Source: Glycine soja | Taxonomy: Eukaryota; Streptophyta; Magnoliopsida; Fabales; Fabaceae | Assembly (NCBI RefSeq): GCF_004193775.1 | Contig: NC_041016.1 | Location: 41,560,022-41,624,021 of the forward strand | Direction: 5' to 3' | Length of the DNA stretch: 64,000 nucleotides | Shown: positions 36,101-49,324 of the stretch, one piece after another | Position numbering within the stretch: the stretch's first letter is position 1 | Layout: the number at the start of each line of letters is the position of its first letter | The notes under the pieces: model-generated | What the model saw: the letters and a program-made list of their open reading frames with translations, nothing else | What the model was told of the DNA's origin: nothing | The model's database searches: none | Made by a program: the position numbers and the translations under genes

Positions 36101-38503
36101 GAATCAATCTGCAGTCTATGCAATATGCAAACATTACTACTGAGAGATTGTTTTAATCTTGAAGAACTGCCATCAAACATGAGTGATTTGATCAACCTAC
36201 GTCATCTAGATATCACCAGATCTCATTCTTTAACACGTATGCCACATGGTATTGGTAAATTGACACATCTTCAAACTTTGTCAAATTTTGTTGTAGGCTC
36301 AAGTGGGATAGGAGAATTGATGAAGCTGTCAAATATCCGAGGAGTACTTTCTGTGTCCAGGTTAGAGCATGTGACTGACACTCGAGAGGCAAGTGAAGCT
36401 ATGATAAATAAAAAGGTAGGCATTGATGTGCTGAAATTGAAGTGGACTAGTTGTATGAATAATCAGTCACATACTGAAAGAGCAAAAGAAGTGCTTCAGA
36501 TGCTACAACCTCACAAAAATCTTGCAAAGCTTACTATTAAGTGCTATGGTGGTACGAGTTTCCCAAAATGGATAGGAGATCCATCCTACAAGAGCCTAGT
36601 GTTCTTAAAGTTGAAAGATTGTGCACATTGTACATCTTTGCCGGCACTTGGAAACCTTCATGCCCTCAAAGAACTTTACATCATTGGAATGAAAGAAGTA
36701 TGTTGTATCGATGGTGAGTTCTGTGGTAATGCTTGCTTAAGACCTTTTCCTTCCTTGGAGAGACTATACTTTATGGACATGGAAAAATGGGAAAATTGGT
36801 TCCTCTCAGATAACAATGAGCAGAATGACATGTTTTCTTCTTTGCAACAGCTTTTCATTGTGAAGTGTCCCAAACTTTTAGGTAAACTACCAGAAAATCT
36901 CCCTTCTCTCAAACATGTAATAGTTAAAGAATGTGAACAATTGCTGGTTACCATTTCAAGCCTTCCTGTGCTCTACAAACTAGAAATTGAAGGATGCAAA
37001 GGCTTGGTCCTTAATTGCGCAAATGAATTCAATTCACTGAATTCAATGTCTGTTTCCAGAATCTTGGAGTTCACATTCTTAATGGAGAGGTTAGTGCAGG
37101 CTTTCAAAACTGTAGAAGAACTCAAAATTGTCAGTTGTGCTCTTGATGAAACAGTTCTGAATGATTTATGGGTAAATGAGGTTTGGCTTGAGAAGAATCC
37201 ACATGGTTTGTCATCTATTCTCAGATTAATTGAGATTAGAAATTGCAACATCATGAAATCTATACCTAAAGTACTAATGGTCAACAGCCATTTTCTCGAA
37301 CGCTTGTACATATGTCACTGTGATTCCATAGTCTTTGTCACAATGGATCAACTGCCTCACTCTCTGAAATCATTGGAGATATCAAATTGCAAGAACTTGA
37401 GATGTTTACTGGATAATGGAACATGCACTTCTTCATCAATAATTATGCATGATGACAATGTACAGCATGGTAGCACAATCATTTCTCATTTGGAGTATGT
37501 GTACATTGGCTGGTGTCCATCTCTCACCTGCATATCAAGAAGTGGTGAGTTACCTGAATCTGTCAAACATTTGTTCATTTGGAATTGTTCAGAGCTATCG
37601 TGCTTGTCAATGAAAGGCCAATTACCAAAAAGTATTGAGAGACTGGAGATTCAATCCTGTCCAAAGCTTGAGTCAATAGCAAACAGGTTGCACAGAAACA
37701 CCTCCTTGGAATCTATTCAGATATGGAACTGTGAAAACCTCAAATCCCTCCCTGAAGGATTGCATTTCCTTGTGAATTTAAAGGAGATCAAAATTATTGG
37801 TTGCCCAAATTTGGTTTCCTTCCCAGAAGAAGGTTTGCCCGCCTCAAGTCTGTCAGAACTTTCCATCATGAGCTGTGAGAAACTAGTGGCCCTGCCGAAC
37901 AGCATGTACAATCTCGACTCCCTGAAAGAGCTGGAGATTGGATACTGTCCAAGCATTCAATATTTTCCGGAAATAAACTTTCCAGACAACTTAACATCCC
38001 TTTGGATCAATGACCATAATGCCTGTGAAGCAATGTTCAATTGGGGCTTATACAAGCTCTCTTTTCTTAGGGACCTCACCATCATAGGTGGAAATTTGTT
38101 TATGCCACTTGAAAAGCTGGGGACAATGCTTCCATCCACTTTAACTAGCCTCACTGTTCAAGGCTTTCCACACTTGGAAAACCTGTCATCAGAGGGCTTT
38201 CATAAACTTACCTCTTTATCTAGCCTAACCCTAAGACATCTCTCAAATCTAACATTCCTACCTTTCTCGGGGTTTAAATACCTTACCTCTCTTGAAGAGC
38301 TTTCTATTTATAACTGTCCCAAGCTCTTATGTTTACCAGAAAAGGGCCTTCCTTCCTCACTTTTGGAGCTATATATACAAGACTGTCCTTTCCTGAAAGA
38401 ACAGTGCAGGAAAGATAAAGGGAGAGACTGGTTGAAGATTGCTGACGTTCCTTATGTTGAGATTGATGGCAAATTTATCTATGACTCGGATTATGAGGAT
38501 TGA
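33113..38503 (+). CDS. CC-NBS-LRR disease resistance protein (RPP13-like 1 type), intact
   Basis: This is an intracellular immune receptor of the coiled-coil NBS-LRR class. Exons 33113-34181 and 35313-38503 join through a GT-AG intron to give 1419 residues. The N-terminal Rx-type coiled coil has the EDVID-like motif EDVLD at residues 79-83. NB-ARC motifs are the P-loop GMPGIGKTT at 199-207, kinase-2 LIVLDDVW at 274-281, RNBS-B GSSVIVTTR at 301-309, a GLPL variant GSPL at 366-369, RNBS-D CFAYCSILPKG at 423-433 and MHD at 488-490. LRRs run from about residue 570 to the C-terminus, ending CRKDKGRDWLKIADVPYVEI, as in this subfamily. The splice joins E-I-G to K-K-I-A exactly as in intronless relatives. 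No lesion seen. Predicted effector-triggered immunity role by family; the pathogen is unknown. Confidence 0.93.
34182..35312 (+). other. Intron of the resistance gene, within NB-ARC
   Basis: The donor is g-gtaatg at 34182 and the acceptor is ttttaatag ending 35312. The intron has phase 1 and lies between RNBS-C and the GLPL motif. Most RPP13-like genes have no intron here, so the intron may derive from an insertion. It contains a MULE-type MITE (34939-35189) and a spacer with a run of short AC-rich ORFs near 34459-34680 that I do not recognise. Reading through gives a stop at 34211, after 366 codons. Confidence 0.85.
34939..35189. mobile_element. MULE-type MITE in the resistance gene intron, 251 bp
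   Basis: The ends are gggaaaaatgtgtgtttagtcc and its imperfect complement gaactaaaaagacatttctccc. Flanks ttcatttat (34930-34938) and ttcatatat (35190-35198) form a 9-bp target duplication with one mismatch. It is the same broad 'agtccttgta' fold-back type as the MITE at 15079 but with different ends. Confidence 0.8.
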
Positions 38504-41500
38504 AGAATTTTGTCTAGCTTTATGAATAGGTAAAACTTAGAAGATGATGAATTAAATTATTACTTCTTCCTCCTTATTATTTACAAGAACTAACTATATC
38601 TTTCTCTGCATTATTTTTCATAACATCATTTTAGTTTCTTCATACTTCCCTTTTTCAATCTCAGGTTTACCACATTGTAGTATCTATGTCACACTAATGA
38701 GGGAACCTGTTGGCGAGTCAAGTCCTTGTCTATGATAGGATCTTCAGACTGGAAAAGGGTACATGAGTAATGAATCATCCATGGTTCCAGGTATGGAATC
38801 TTAAATGTTCCCTTAAATCTAAATTACAGCAACCAAATCATTAGATCATACCATTTGGTAATTTAAGGTCAACTCTCGGATATCTTTCAGGGAGTCCTGT
38901 GTAATAATATTCTCTTTTCAAAGCAACCAGCACATAGCTTCAAATAGATTCTCTCAAATCTGAACCTAATGTGAGAATACTTAAAGAGCAGATATATGTA
39001 CCTGACTTTTGAAGTTCATTGCATCTTTCTTTCCAAAAAAAGAAATATTATGTTTGTTTGTAGAAGAGATTGAATCAACATCTCTAAAAGTCTATTTGCT
39101 CATGCCTTGCACATAACTTTTGGCTTACAAGTCCAATCTGATAACAGCATTGAGAGAGGCATAATCATAATAAATACAAACATATATCTTCCAACACAAA
39201 AGTAACTAGAAATATTTCAGTAGAATGCCAGATTTGTTAAGATCAGGCAGTTTGAGGTTATTTCGAAAAAACAAAGCTCTATACTTTTTCTTTTTTTGTT
39301 AATATGTTATATGATAAATTTTGCCTTCAACTAATCATCATTCTATTGATAAATTTCAGGAACTCCTCTTTCTTGTATTTGACGTTAAGGTTTGAAAACA
39401 TGTGTGCTACATTATAGAATGAACATGTATATGTCATTTTGAAATAGTTGTTGTAACAAATTTTCACCGTGTTTACTGTTTCTCGTGTACTCTTAGCTTT
39501 TGAGCTATTGAGGTCTCGTAACTTTTGTACATGACTACTGGATACAAGTTAAAATTAGAATAAAATAATCTTTTCTTATGATATTGAGTCCATAGCTTAC
39601 CAGAAAACATGATCGAAACCAACAATGCCTTTCCTCCACCACTTCAGAATCTTCCTCAGCTGCACAGTCTTCCTTGGTTGTATTCGACGTCTCTCCACAT
39701 TTTTATTAGTCACAATACAAAATGAAAATGTGTTTGCATTTATGTTTAAGTGGTCCCCCTTGCCAATACACAATGAAAATTATTTTCTTGTGACTAAAGA
39801 TATTGAGGATCAAACATTTCATTATTTGTGCAAAATAAATAATTTGAAGTTTATGTACCCCTCTGATGTCAAGGGGTATGGCCTATTGCTACCCCTAACA
39901 AGGTCTAAGTTCGGGTCAAAGATCAATTTTCACATGCTCTATACAAGGTCTAAGTTCAGTATAAAAAAAAATCCTAGATTTAATTGGAGCTAAAAATTCA
40001 TTGCCCTAATTTAACATTGTTAGTTTAAGTTGAGCTAGTTGTGGACTCATTGTGGGTTGTATATAAGTTATAGTGGGTAGAGTCCAAAAGAATTCAACTT
40101 TCTAAAGCAAGGATCAAGTTTAATGAAGTATAGTTGGTACGAGTTTTTGGAGGTTAAGCCCAAATTGAACCATATCTAATTAGACTAAAAACGTATAAAT
40201 TTAATTTGTGTTCGAAATTTAAAGTTTAAGGGCTTAAGCTCTATATTACATTGAGTGAAGTTCAAGCCAAGTTAGTCACAAGCTCAAAAATGATCTAAAA
40301 TCTATTCAAATCTCTATTTATATGATTTTTTTTATGAAATTATTTAATGCACTCCATTTTACTTGATGTATCTCCAAAATTCCTAATATTTCCTTTTTAT
40401 CCTTCCTCTGCCATAGCCTCCTCTCCCACAAACCTCATGGCCATCACACCCAGCTCCACCCAACACCACCTCAACCACCCACCGCCACCTCCATACCGCA
40501 CCAAACCACCACCCACCATCGCCATGCGCATCATTGTGATTCACACGAACCTCCACACCACACCAAACTCACCATTATGTCGCTCTACCCCCAAGTACCA
40601 TAATACATTTGTATTGCGAATTACTCAATCTGAAATTATGATTTCTAAATTTTATCTTTGCTTCCATTTCACGATGGCACACTCTTTGACTCCTATGCCA
40701 TCGTGTCTCCCTTTCGTCAGCTACATCACAATAACACCACCTCTAGTGGCAATGGGTGGAGTAAACCACTACCAAGGAGCATAATGGGATGCACCAAGCA
40801 AAAAAGTGGACTGCATTAAGTAATTTTAGTCTTTTGTTAGATTAGCCCACTCATATCTTTCATTAAATAGGTTAGGTTTGGTTGGACAAACCTAGTTTAT
40901 TATCTCCAGCTGGCACAACAAGAGGCATAAAGAACTATGCAGGAGATGAACAAGGGTGGAGAAAAAAATTGAAATGGACCAGATAACTTTTAAAAACTTA
41001 AAAAATAAAATTTGAAAATAAAACAGAGAAGTGTAAGAAAATAAAATCTTAATAAAAACTAAAAATATTAGAATAGAGGTGGAGAAAAATATTGAAATAG
41101 ACGAGATAACTTCTAAAAACTTAAAAACTAAGATTAGAAAATAAAACACAAAAGTTTAAGAACAAAAAGCCTAATAAAAATTAGAAACAGAATACATAAT
41201 ATTTTCTAATCTAAAATTCATTTATTTAAAGATAAATGAGTGTGACTCAAAATTTCCTTAAAAAATAAGAAAATTAAATAACTAGGAATTAACAAGTTAC
41301 ACCTCCCTCCCCCAACCCCCAATTCCTTTTTCAAAAAAAAAAATTAAATATACACGAAATACATGCAATATCAGTCGTGAATAACTCATTTATGTTCTTT
41401 AGCATTGCTTACATCAGTATACTCTGCAAGTAGCGATGAACACAAAAATAATATGTCATTATAAAAAAATGGTTGTTTATTAACAAGTGCTACAATTATT

Positions 41501-41726
41501 TTTCTTAGCATAGATTTTTCCAATGAAAATTAAACTATTAGTATAAATATTAAAAATTTATATTAATAACATGATATATATTTTTTTGTCTTAATCCTCT
41601 AGTTCATCAAAGAAAATAAATTCTGACTAATCTGAAGTGTGACCGAAAGGTAAATAAAGTTTGTTCAATAATTAGTTTTGCCAAAGATCAGACTAAGATA
41701 TTATAAAAATAATTCAACCTTAACTT
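38504..41726. other. Downstream region of the resistance gene, no other gene seen
   Basis: The first part is the presumed 3' UTR; no polyadenylation signal was assigned. A Pro/His-rich ORF at 40347-40784 looks like low-complexity CAC-rich DNA, not a gene. At 40955-41165 two similar stretches (ggtggagaaaaaaattgaaa at 40957 and ggtggagaaaaatattgaaa at 41078) form a degenerate direct repeat of about 120 bp. Confidence 0.4.
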
Positions 41727-42260
41727 TAGGCATGACAATGAAACTCGTACTCGTGGGTATCCGCCCAAACTCGTCCCGACTTTGACGGGAAATACCCGAG
41801 TTGATCGGGTTTGGGTTCGGGGATTACCCGACTTTTTTAATCGGGGTCGGGGTCGAGGATGTCACTACCCGTCCCATATTCATTCCCATACTTGCCCTTG
41901 ATGATGAAATTATTAAAATTTTATTAATTGCTTGTTAATTTTTTTTATAATTTTTACATAATTTAAGATTCTTTTCTTGATAATTTTTGTAGATAAATGC
42001 TCTGCAATTACGAGTAGTTAAAAATAAATGTGTAACAATCAAATTTTTTTAAAAAAATCAAATTTTCAATATAATTTTTTTACAAATTTTTTTTTTTACG
42101 AATCTAAATCGGGAACAGAGATACCCGATACTTAACAGGTACGAGAATGAGGTAACAAATTTTAACCAGTTAGATTTCGGGGACAGATATGAGTATATGT
42201 TGGGGAATCGGGGTTGGGGACGGGAGAGGCAATACCCATCCTGCGTTGTTGCCATGTCTA
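41727..42260. mobile_element. hAT-like MITE, 534 bp
   Basis: The left end taggcatgacaatg and right end gttgttgccatgtcta are inverted copies. Flanks cttaactt and tttaactt agree at 7 of 8 positions, fitting a hAT 8-bp duplication. Interior ends carry G-rich runs such as cggggtcggggtcg on one side and atcggggttggggacggg on the other. Confidence 0.75.
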
Positions 42261-44650
42261 TTTAACTTTAACACATTAATCACTTGCATCCAATTAATAA
42301 TACATCATATTATTAACATAACCTTTAGATTAATTTTTATCATACAAAGATTATATTTGCAAAAATAATCCTAGTTAACAAGTAATATTTAATTTATTTA
42401 TTAATAAATGACAATTATTTTAGTGGTTTACAGAGGACAAAAATAAAAATATATCGTAAGAGATATCATATATAGGAAGTTTTCCCGTCATAAAATTAAA
42501 AGATTCCATCAATTTGTAGTTTCCAATAGATACTGTGTATATGATTCAGTCGACATTTTTAGTGTTCTATGTTTTTCAGGAATCTTGAAATTTGAGTATC
42601 TCTTCTTTCCAACCTTTTTTTCCCACATTCGTTGTTCTGATCTATTTCAGCTGTATATAATAATATACTATCAATTGGTTTGCAAAATCCAAGAGAACTT
42701 AAATGATTGAGTCAATGAATATCGTTGTATTCCGAGCTTGTTCTTACATATGCAAGTTATGCAAATGATGAAAAATCATATATATACGACAACCGCCCAA
42801 GTTATTTATATATGATCCTTATCTGTCTCTAAGATGAAAGCACCTTCTACAGATGAACTTCAATTCGTCATTCAAATTTCAAGAAAACTTTCAATGATTA
42901 ATTTACATATATTAATTTCTGTTATTTTAAGTAAAGTATTTATATAATTTTTTTATAAAAATTAATGTCAATTTGATACTTTCGTTAAATAAGGTAAGAA
43001 TATTGTATTTCAGTAATTTATCATAAATTCATTAATTTCATTTATTTTTCAGCTCATACCAAATTAATCTTCGTATCAAAACAAACAATAGGTCGTTTTT
43101 CCTTCAATATTTATGAAAAACGCATATTGTTATTTTTCATAATATACACAATTCTTTTATTTTGAATTTGAGAAAATTATATAAACAACTTTTTATGTTT
43201 TTGAAAGATTGAATAAGTCATTTAATCGATTCATTAATTGTATTTTGTCAAAGTGACACCTTTCAGTACTTCATTAATCAACTTTGTGTGTCTGTGTGTG
43301 ATCATATGGGTGGAACATTGAAAACCTAGCTAGCAAAACATTGCACCTCCAGAAATTCCGTTCAACTTAAGAAATAAGACAAAAATATTTTTTTCTTAAA
43401 AGATAACAATTATTTTTGCCCCTCAGTGACACCACACCATTCCCCAACTTGTTGAAGTGGATATCTCTATTACGTCTAATGTCCAAAGGAGCACAAAGCA
43501 TTTGCTTTGGTGTCATGAATGTTTCAAGTTGGGCTCAAACCAACAAATGCCATCTTCTTCTTCTTTATTTTTTAATAACTGGCGCCACAAACAAGGATCC
43601 AAATGGGACAATTTGTGGCAATTCCCCCAAGAGAAATCAATGATTCACTTTCAAATGTTTGAAAACAAAGTCACTTTCAATCCTCGCCCATTGTACTTGA
43701 TGTTTGTAATTGAAAATAAGAGAAATGCTAGTGAAATTTTTTTGACATATCTTTTATAATTAGTTTATATTTAGTGGAAATAATCAATTTTAGTGAGTCA
43801 TGTATTTAAAGTAGAAGAGAATCATTAAATGAGATATAGTCTCATTAAAATTGGTGATTTTTATTGAATTTTAATCAATGAAAAAGAAAGTATTAAAAGC
43901 GTATGAGAAATTGTCGTTCGCATAATAAAGTGTATGTGTGTATATATACTAAAAATATCATTTACTAAAATAAAAAATTAACATATTAAGATATTTTCAT
44001 TTATTGAATAATAGAAACTAAAATGTTAATATAAATATTATATATTTTTGTATTCATAATATAACATATTATAATAGCATATTTATTAATGAAATGAATT
44101 AACTTTTTATATGAACAAAAATAATTTGCTAATACAATGTAGGATAAATAACTATTTTAGTTTTGAACGTGTCAACCGATGACAATTAATTCCCTGAAAA
44201 AATAGAAATATTAATTTAACTTCTAAATGTGTAAAAAGTGTGACAATTACATTCTGTTGTTTAAGTTTTATAAGTTTATTTTGTCATTAAGTTAATGTTC
44301 TATGACCAATCGACGATGATCACCTCAAGAGAGTGAATTAGAATATTGAGAGAGATCAAGAGAGAGAGAGAGCAACATAAAGGGGATTGAGATTTAGGGT
44401 AAACTCACAACAAAACTAGAGAAACTAATTTTTATTGTTTCACAAATAAAGGATAAAGTTGTTTTAAAAACTATTAAAAAACAAACTCAGTTCCAATTTT
44501 TTGGAACACCTAAACACATTTCCATTTTGAAATAACATTTTAATATCGAAAACTCACAATCACCACCAAAAGTTTGATGTGATTTTTCATTTTTAGTTTT
44601 GAAATATTTGAAAAACAAATCCAATTTTCGTTTTCCATTTTTAGTTTCAA
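42261..44650. other. Intergenic, no gene seen
   Basis: AT-rich. A segment at about 44332-44640, with a GA-run and the phrase ttttattgtttc, resembles 49990-50250 on the far side of the copia element. Nothing else is recognisable. Confidence 0.4.
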
Positions 44651-44861
44651 TGTTAGAAGATATGATAATATATTCTGATTTTATATAATTTTTATATCTA
44701 TTAGATTTATTTTTAATCATATCTTTAACTATTAGGTTAATTATCTTCAGTTTTATAATTGTTATATCTATTAGATTTATCTTTAGTCATATCTTTAGCT
44801 TGTAATCTTGTATATAAGTGAATGGTGCTTAATGAATTATTCAAGGAAACAATTTCTTTCA
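44651..44861 (+). repeat. 5' LTR of the copia element
   Basis: TG...CA ends. It contains the repeated phrase tatctattagatttat, and a TATA-like ttgtatataagtg lies near 44808-44820. It is followed at once by the primer-binding site. Confidence 0.93.
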
Positions 44862-44871
44862 TGGTATCAGA
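44862..44871 (+). promoter_or_regulatory. Primer-binding site, initiator Met tRNA
   Basis: tggtatcaga directly follows the 5' LTR and matches the complement of the 3' end of plant initiator tRNA-Met, the usual copia primer. Confidence 0.85.
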
Positions 44872-44972
44872 TTGCTTAGGGAAAGATTTTTTAACCTTCC
44901 TTAGCCTTCCACACACAGGCCCTAGCGTCGTTCAACCTCTTTCTTCTTTTTCTCCCCTTCTTCTCCATCACC

Positions 44973-47900
44973 ATGCCTGACTCAAAATCTACCTTTCACC
45001 CTGCTCTTGTTGTATCCAACATCAAGAATCATGTCTCAATCATTCTTGAGATGGAAAATGTCCAATACGCGACATGGGATGAACTTTTCAAAATTCACGC
45101 ACAATCCCATAAGGTAATTGATCATATAATTCCTCTGCAGGATGACAAGCAGAAGGCGCCACCAACGGAGGAGGAGACAGAACTCTGGTTGACACTAGAC
45201 ACCACCGTTCTACAATGGATTTATGCCATCATTTCTTATGATCTTTTACATACTATTCTTGAACCCGACATCACTATAATGGAGGCTTAGAATAGGTTGC
45301 ATGATATATTCCAAGATAACAAACACTCTCATGCCGTTACACTTGAGTATGATTTCACCCACACAAACATGGAGGCCTTTTCAAGTGTCTCTGCTTACTG
45401 TCAACATCTCAAATCACTATCGAATCAACTCAAGATCGTCGGCTTTCTGGTCGATAACAGTAGGTTGGTTCTGCAATTGGTGTCCGATCTCACTGAACCC
45501 TACAAGGGAGTGGCCACACTCATCCGTCAAAGTGATCCCTTGCCTCAGTTTTATCAAGCACGGTCGATGCTTGTTCTCAAAGAATCCGACCTCAAGAAGG
45601 CGGCTCAAACCTTGTCCTCCGCCATGGTGGCTCGTGACTTGGATGAATCTCAAGAGATGTCTGATCATTCATCAGCACGCCGCACAAATAATGGTGGAAA
45701 ACGGTATTCAAACCGTGGCAATTCTAGAAAGAATCGCAACAACACTGGTGGTCGTGATAACTCAGGCGCTGGCAAGGGAGGCTGTGGTGGCGGTGGCAGC
45801 AATCGTGGGGGTGGACAACAGCAGCCCCAAAACAACCCCTGGCCTGCAAGACAACAATGGCCTTGGCAATGGATGCAATGGGTTGTTCCTCCTTGTCCGT
45901 ACCCAACTGCTCCATGGGCCAGGCCCAATTATCAGCAACCTTTGCACCAATAGCCCGGTATTCTTGGGTCCAGACCTCAACAGGCATACACAGCCACAAC
46001 TCCTACTCCAACATACATCGAGGCTGCAATGCACACCCTCGGTATTACTTCTCCGGACCCGAATTGGTATATGGACATCGGTGCCACCTCTCATATGACG
46101 TCCACCTCAGGTAATCTCACGTCTTATTTTAATATGAGCAACCATCGTGGTATCACTGTTGGTAATGGCCAATCAATTCCTATTCGTGGTTATGGTCAAA
46201 CTAACTTGCCTTCCCCACATTCTCCTTTAGCCTTGAAAAATGTCCTTCATGCTCCTAAACTAATCAAAAAATTAGTATCGGTTAGAAAATTTACCATTGA
46301 TAACTCTGTGACTATTGAATTTGATCCCTTTAGTTTTTTTGTGAAGGATTTTCATACAGGGATGCCTCTAATGAGGTGTGAGAGTCGGGGGGCGCTTTAT
46401 CCTATCACCGAGTCCACCACTCCAGCCACTTCTTCCTCTACTTTTGCTGCCTTAGCTCCTTCTCTTTGGCATGAGCGGTTGGGACACCCGGGAGTATCTA
46501 TCTTGCATTCTCTTAGGAAGAATAAATTTATTGAATGTAATCAAATTAGAGATTCTCGTATTTTTCATTCATGTTCTCTTGGAAAACATATTAAGTTACC
46601 TTTTGTTTTGTCACATTCTCATACTCTTATGCCATTTGATATTGTTCACACTGATCTTTGGACATCACCTGTTATGAGTTCCTCAGGGCACCGATATTAT
46701 ATCTTGTTGTTAGATGATTATTCTAAATTTTTATGGACTTTTCCTTTTTCAAACAAATTATATGCTTCTTCCACATTCATAAATGGTATTTCTTTCCGAT
46801 TGTCTTGTCCTCATACTTGTCCTCAAAATAGGAAAGCCAAAAGGACAATTCGTACAATTAACAATATTGTTCGTACTTCACTTGCCCATGCGTCATTACC
46901 TCCTTCCTTTTGGCATCATGCCTTGCAAATGGCGACTTACCTTCTCAATATTCTTCCTCATAAGTTATTGAACTATAAATCTCCTCTTAGGGTTCTTTAT
47001 CATAAGGATCCAACCTATTCTCATCTTCAGGTTTTTGGGTGTTTATGTTATCCTCTATTTCCTTCCACTACCATAAATAAACTTCAACCCCGCTCTACTC
47101 CATGTGTTTTTTTGGGATATCCTTCGAATCGCCGTGGTTATAAATGCTATGACTTATCTTCTGGGAAAATAATTATAAGTCGTCATGTCATTTTTGATGA
47201 GACACAATTTCCATTTGCTAAATTACATACTCCTCATATTCAGACTTATGATTTCTTAGATGATGGCCCAAACCCATACGTGGTCCACCATTTAGTGTCT
47301 CAATCCACTACTACTAATGCTCAAACTCCTGGTCTAGTTCCATTCGAGCCCAACTCCCCTAATATTGCAACCAGCCCAACCATTGAGCCAAAGAAGAATA
47401 TTGTTAATTGTACGAATTGTCTAGCGACTACTTCCCCTCCTCCTAGTCCAGCCCATTCTTCACATCCCAGCCCACATCCTCGGGCTGTTACATGCAGCCA
47501 ACATGGGATAGTTAAGCCAAAGAAGATCTTTAATCTTCATACCACTGTTGCTAAATCCCCTCTGCCACATAACCCCATGTCAGCCCTTCGGGACCCGAAT
47601 TAGAAAAAGGCTATGGATGATGAATTTGATGCTCTTATTAAAAATAAGACGTGGGAGTTGGTGCCCCGTCCACCTGATGTTAATGTAATTTGGTCATTGT
47701 GGATTTTTGCTCATAAAGAAAAATCTGATGGTTCTTTTGAGAGGCATAAAGCATGTCTTGTAGGTGATGGCAAAACTCAACAGGTTGGCATAGATTGTGG
47801 TGACACATTTAGTCTGGTGGTCAAACCAGCAACTATTCGCACAATTCTGAGTTTGGCTTTGTCTAAGGCATGGCCCATTCATCAACTTGACGTCAAAAAT

Positions 47901-49056
47901 GCCTTCTTACATGGTGAACTTAATGAGACTGTCTACATGCATCAGCCTATGGGTTTTAGGGACCCGCAAAAACCTAATCATGTTTGTCTGTTAAAGAAGT
48001 CTCTATACGGGCTTAAACAGGCACCACGGGCTTGGTATAAGAGATTTGTTGATTTTGTTCATACACTCGGGTTCTCTCATAGCACTTCGGATCATTCTCT
48101 TTTCATCTATCGACAAGGTAGTTCTATGGCTTATATTTTGTTATATATGGATGACATCATTTTGACTGCTTCCTTTGATGGGCTTCGTAAGTCTATTATT
48201 ACCCTTCTTAGCTCGGAATTTGCTATGAAGGACTTGGGACAGTTGAGCTATTTTTTGGGCATTGTTGTAACTCATCATGCAGGTGGTTTGTTTTTATCTC
48301 AAATATGCCATGGAGATTATTGATCGTGCTGGCATGTCTTCTTGTAAGTCATCACCTACCCCTGTTAATACTAAACCAAAGCTTAGTGCTACCTCAAACA
48401 CTCCATTTGAGGATCCGACTCTCTACAAGAGCCTTGCTGGGGCTTTACAATACCTTACTTTTACCAGACCTGACATTACATATGCAGTGCAATAGGTGTG
48501 CTTATTCATGCATGACCCAAAGGATGAGCACATGCACGCTCTCAAGCGCATATTGCGCTACATTCAGGGTACTATAGACCATGGTCTTCATCTTTATCCA
48601 TCATATGCATCCACTATTATTTCTTATACGGATGATGATTGGGGTGGATGTCTGGATACAAGACGGTCTACTTCTAGGTATTGTGTATTTCTTGGTGATA
48701 ATTTGATCTCTTGGTCAGCTAAACGACAGACTACTTTGTCCAGGTCTAGTGCAGAGGCTGAATACCGAGGGGTTGCCAATGTAGTTTCAGAGTCATGTTG
48801 GTTGTCAAATCTGCTTTTGGAGCTTTATTGTCCGATCCAGAAGGCTACATTGGTTTATTGTGATAATGTGAGTGCGATATATCTTGCGGGTAATCCGGTT
48901 CAACATCAACGCACTAAACACATTGAGATGGATATACATTTTGTTCGTGTAAAGGTTGCTTGTGGTCAAGTTCGAGTTTTACATGTCCCGTCTTGTTATC
49001 AGATTGCAGACATATTTACCAAAGGACTTCCTTTGGTGTTATTTAAGGATTTTTGA
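44973..49056 (+). pseudogene. Copia gag-pol polyprotein, broken
   Basis: Gag starts at 44973 (MPDSKSTFHP) and includes YCQHLKSLSNQL and a Gly/Gln/Asn-rich tail near 45680-45950 without a clear CCHC knuckle. Protease has WYMDIGATSHMT (the DSG/DTG motif reads DIG). GAG-pre-integrase has LWHERLGHPGVSILHSL. Integrase retains HTDLW and LLLDDYSKFLWTFP, but its core is shortened near 46790, and the third acidic residue in the PQN-KAKR region is Lys. Reverse transcriptase (47613-48320) has LDVKNAFLHGEL and an intact LLYMDDIIL. RNase H ends with YCDNVSAIYLAGNPVQHQRT and DIFTKGLP. Stops at 45288, 45952, 47601 and 48493 and a frameshift near 48310 disable it. Confidence 0.92.
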
Positions 49057-49101
49057 GACAGTCTCAGTGTTCTTCGACCTCCCGCTTCGACTGTGGGGGT
49101 G

Positions 49102-49324
49102 TGTTAGAAGATATGATAATATATTCTGATTTTATATAGTTGTTATATCTATTAGATTTATCTTTGATCATATCTTTAGCTATTAGGTTTATCTTCAGTT
49201 TTATAGTTTTTATATCTATTAGATTTATCTTTAGCCATATCTTTAGCTTATATATCTTTAGCTTGTAATCTTGTATATAAGCGAATGGTGCTTAATGAAT
49301 TATTCAAGGAAACAATTTCTTTCA
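49102..49324 (+). repeat. 3' LTR of the copia element
   Basis: Preceded by the purine tract gactgtgggggtg. It ends ttctttca before the second ttcaa target copy. It differs from the 5' LTR by scattered substitutions and by an extra atatctttagctt unit. Confidence 0.93.

Larger units (their letters stand above)
44651..49324 (+). mobile_element. Ty1/copia LTR retrotransposon, full length, 4674 bp
   Basis: Both LTRs start tgttagaagatatgataata and end caatttctttca. The element is flanked by ttcaa on both sides (44646-44650 and 49325-49329), a perfect 5-bp target duplication. The 5' LTR has 211 bp and the 3' LTR 223 bp. The 3' copy has an extra repeat of the phrase catatctttagctta and several substitutions, so the insertion is not very recent. 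Gene order protease, integrase, reverse transcriptase, RNase H gives copia class. Confidence 0.95.

Noticed and set aside
35351..38503. Treating the long LRR ORF as a separate gene starting at 35351
   Set aside because: The frame continues upstream to an acceptor at 35312 and joins the NB-ARC exon exactly in phase, so it is exon 2 of one gene.
40347..40784. Pro/His-rich ORF of 145 codons
   Set aside because: CAC/CCA-rich low-complexity DNA with no domain, no splice context and no family match.
45301..46098. Long alternative-frame and antisense ORFs over the copia gag
   Set aside because: They overlap recognisable gag and protease text in the true frame; they arise from Gly-rich codon bias.
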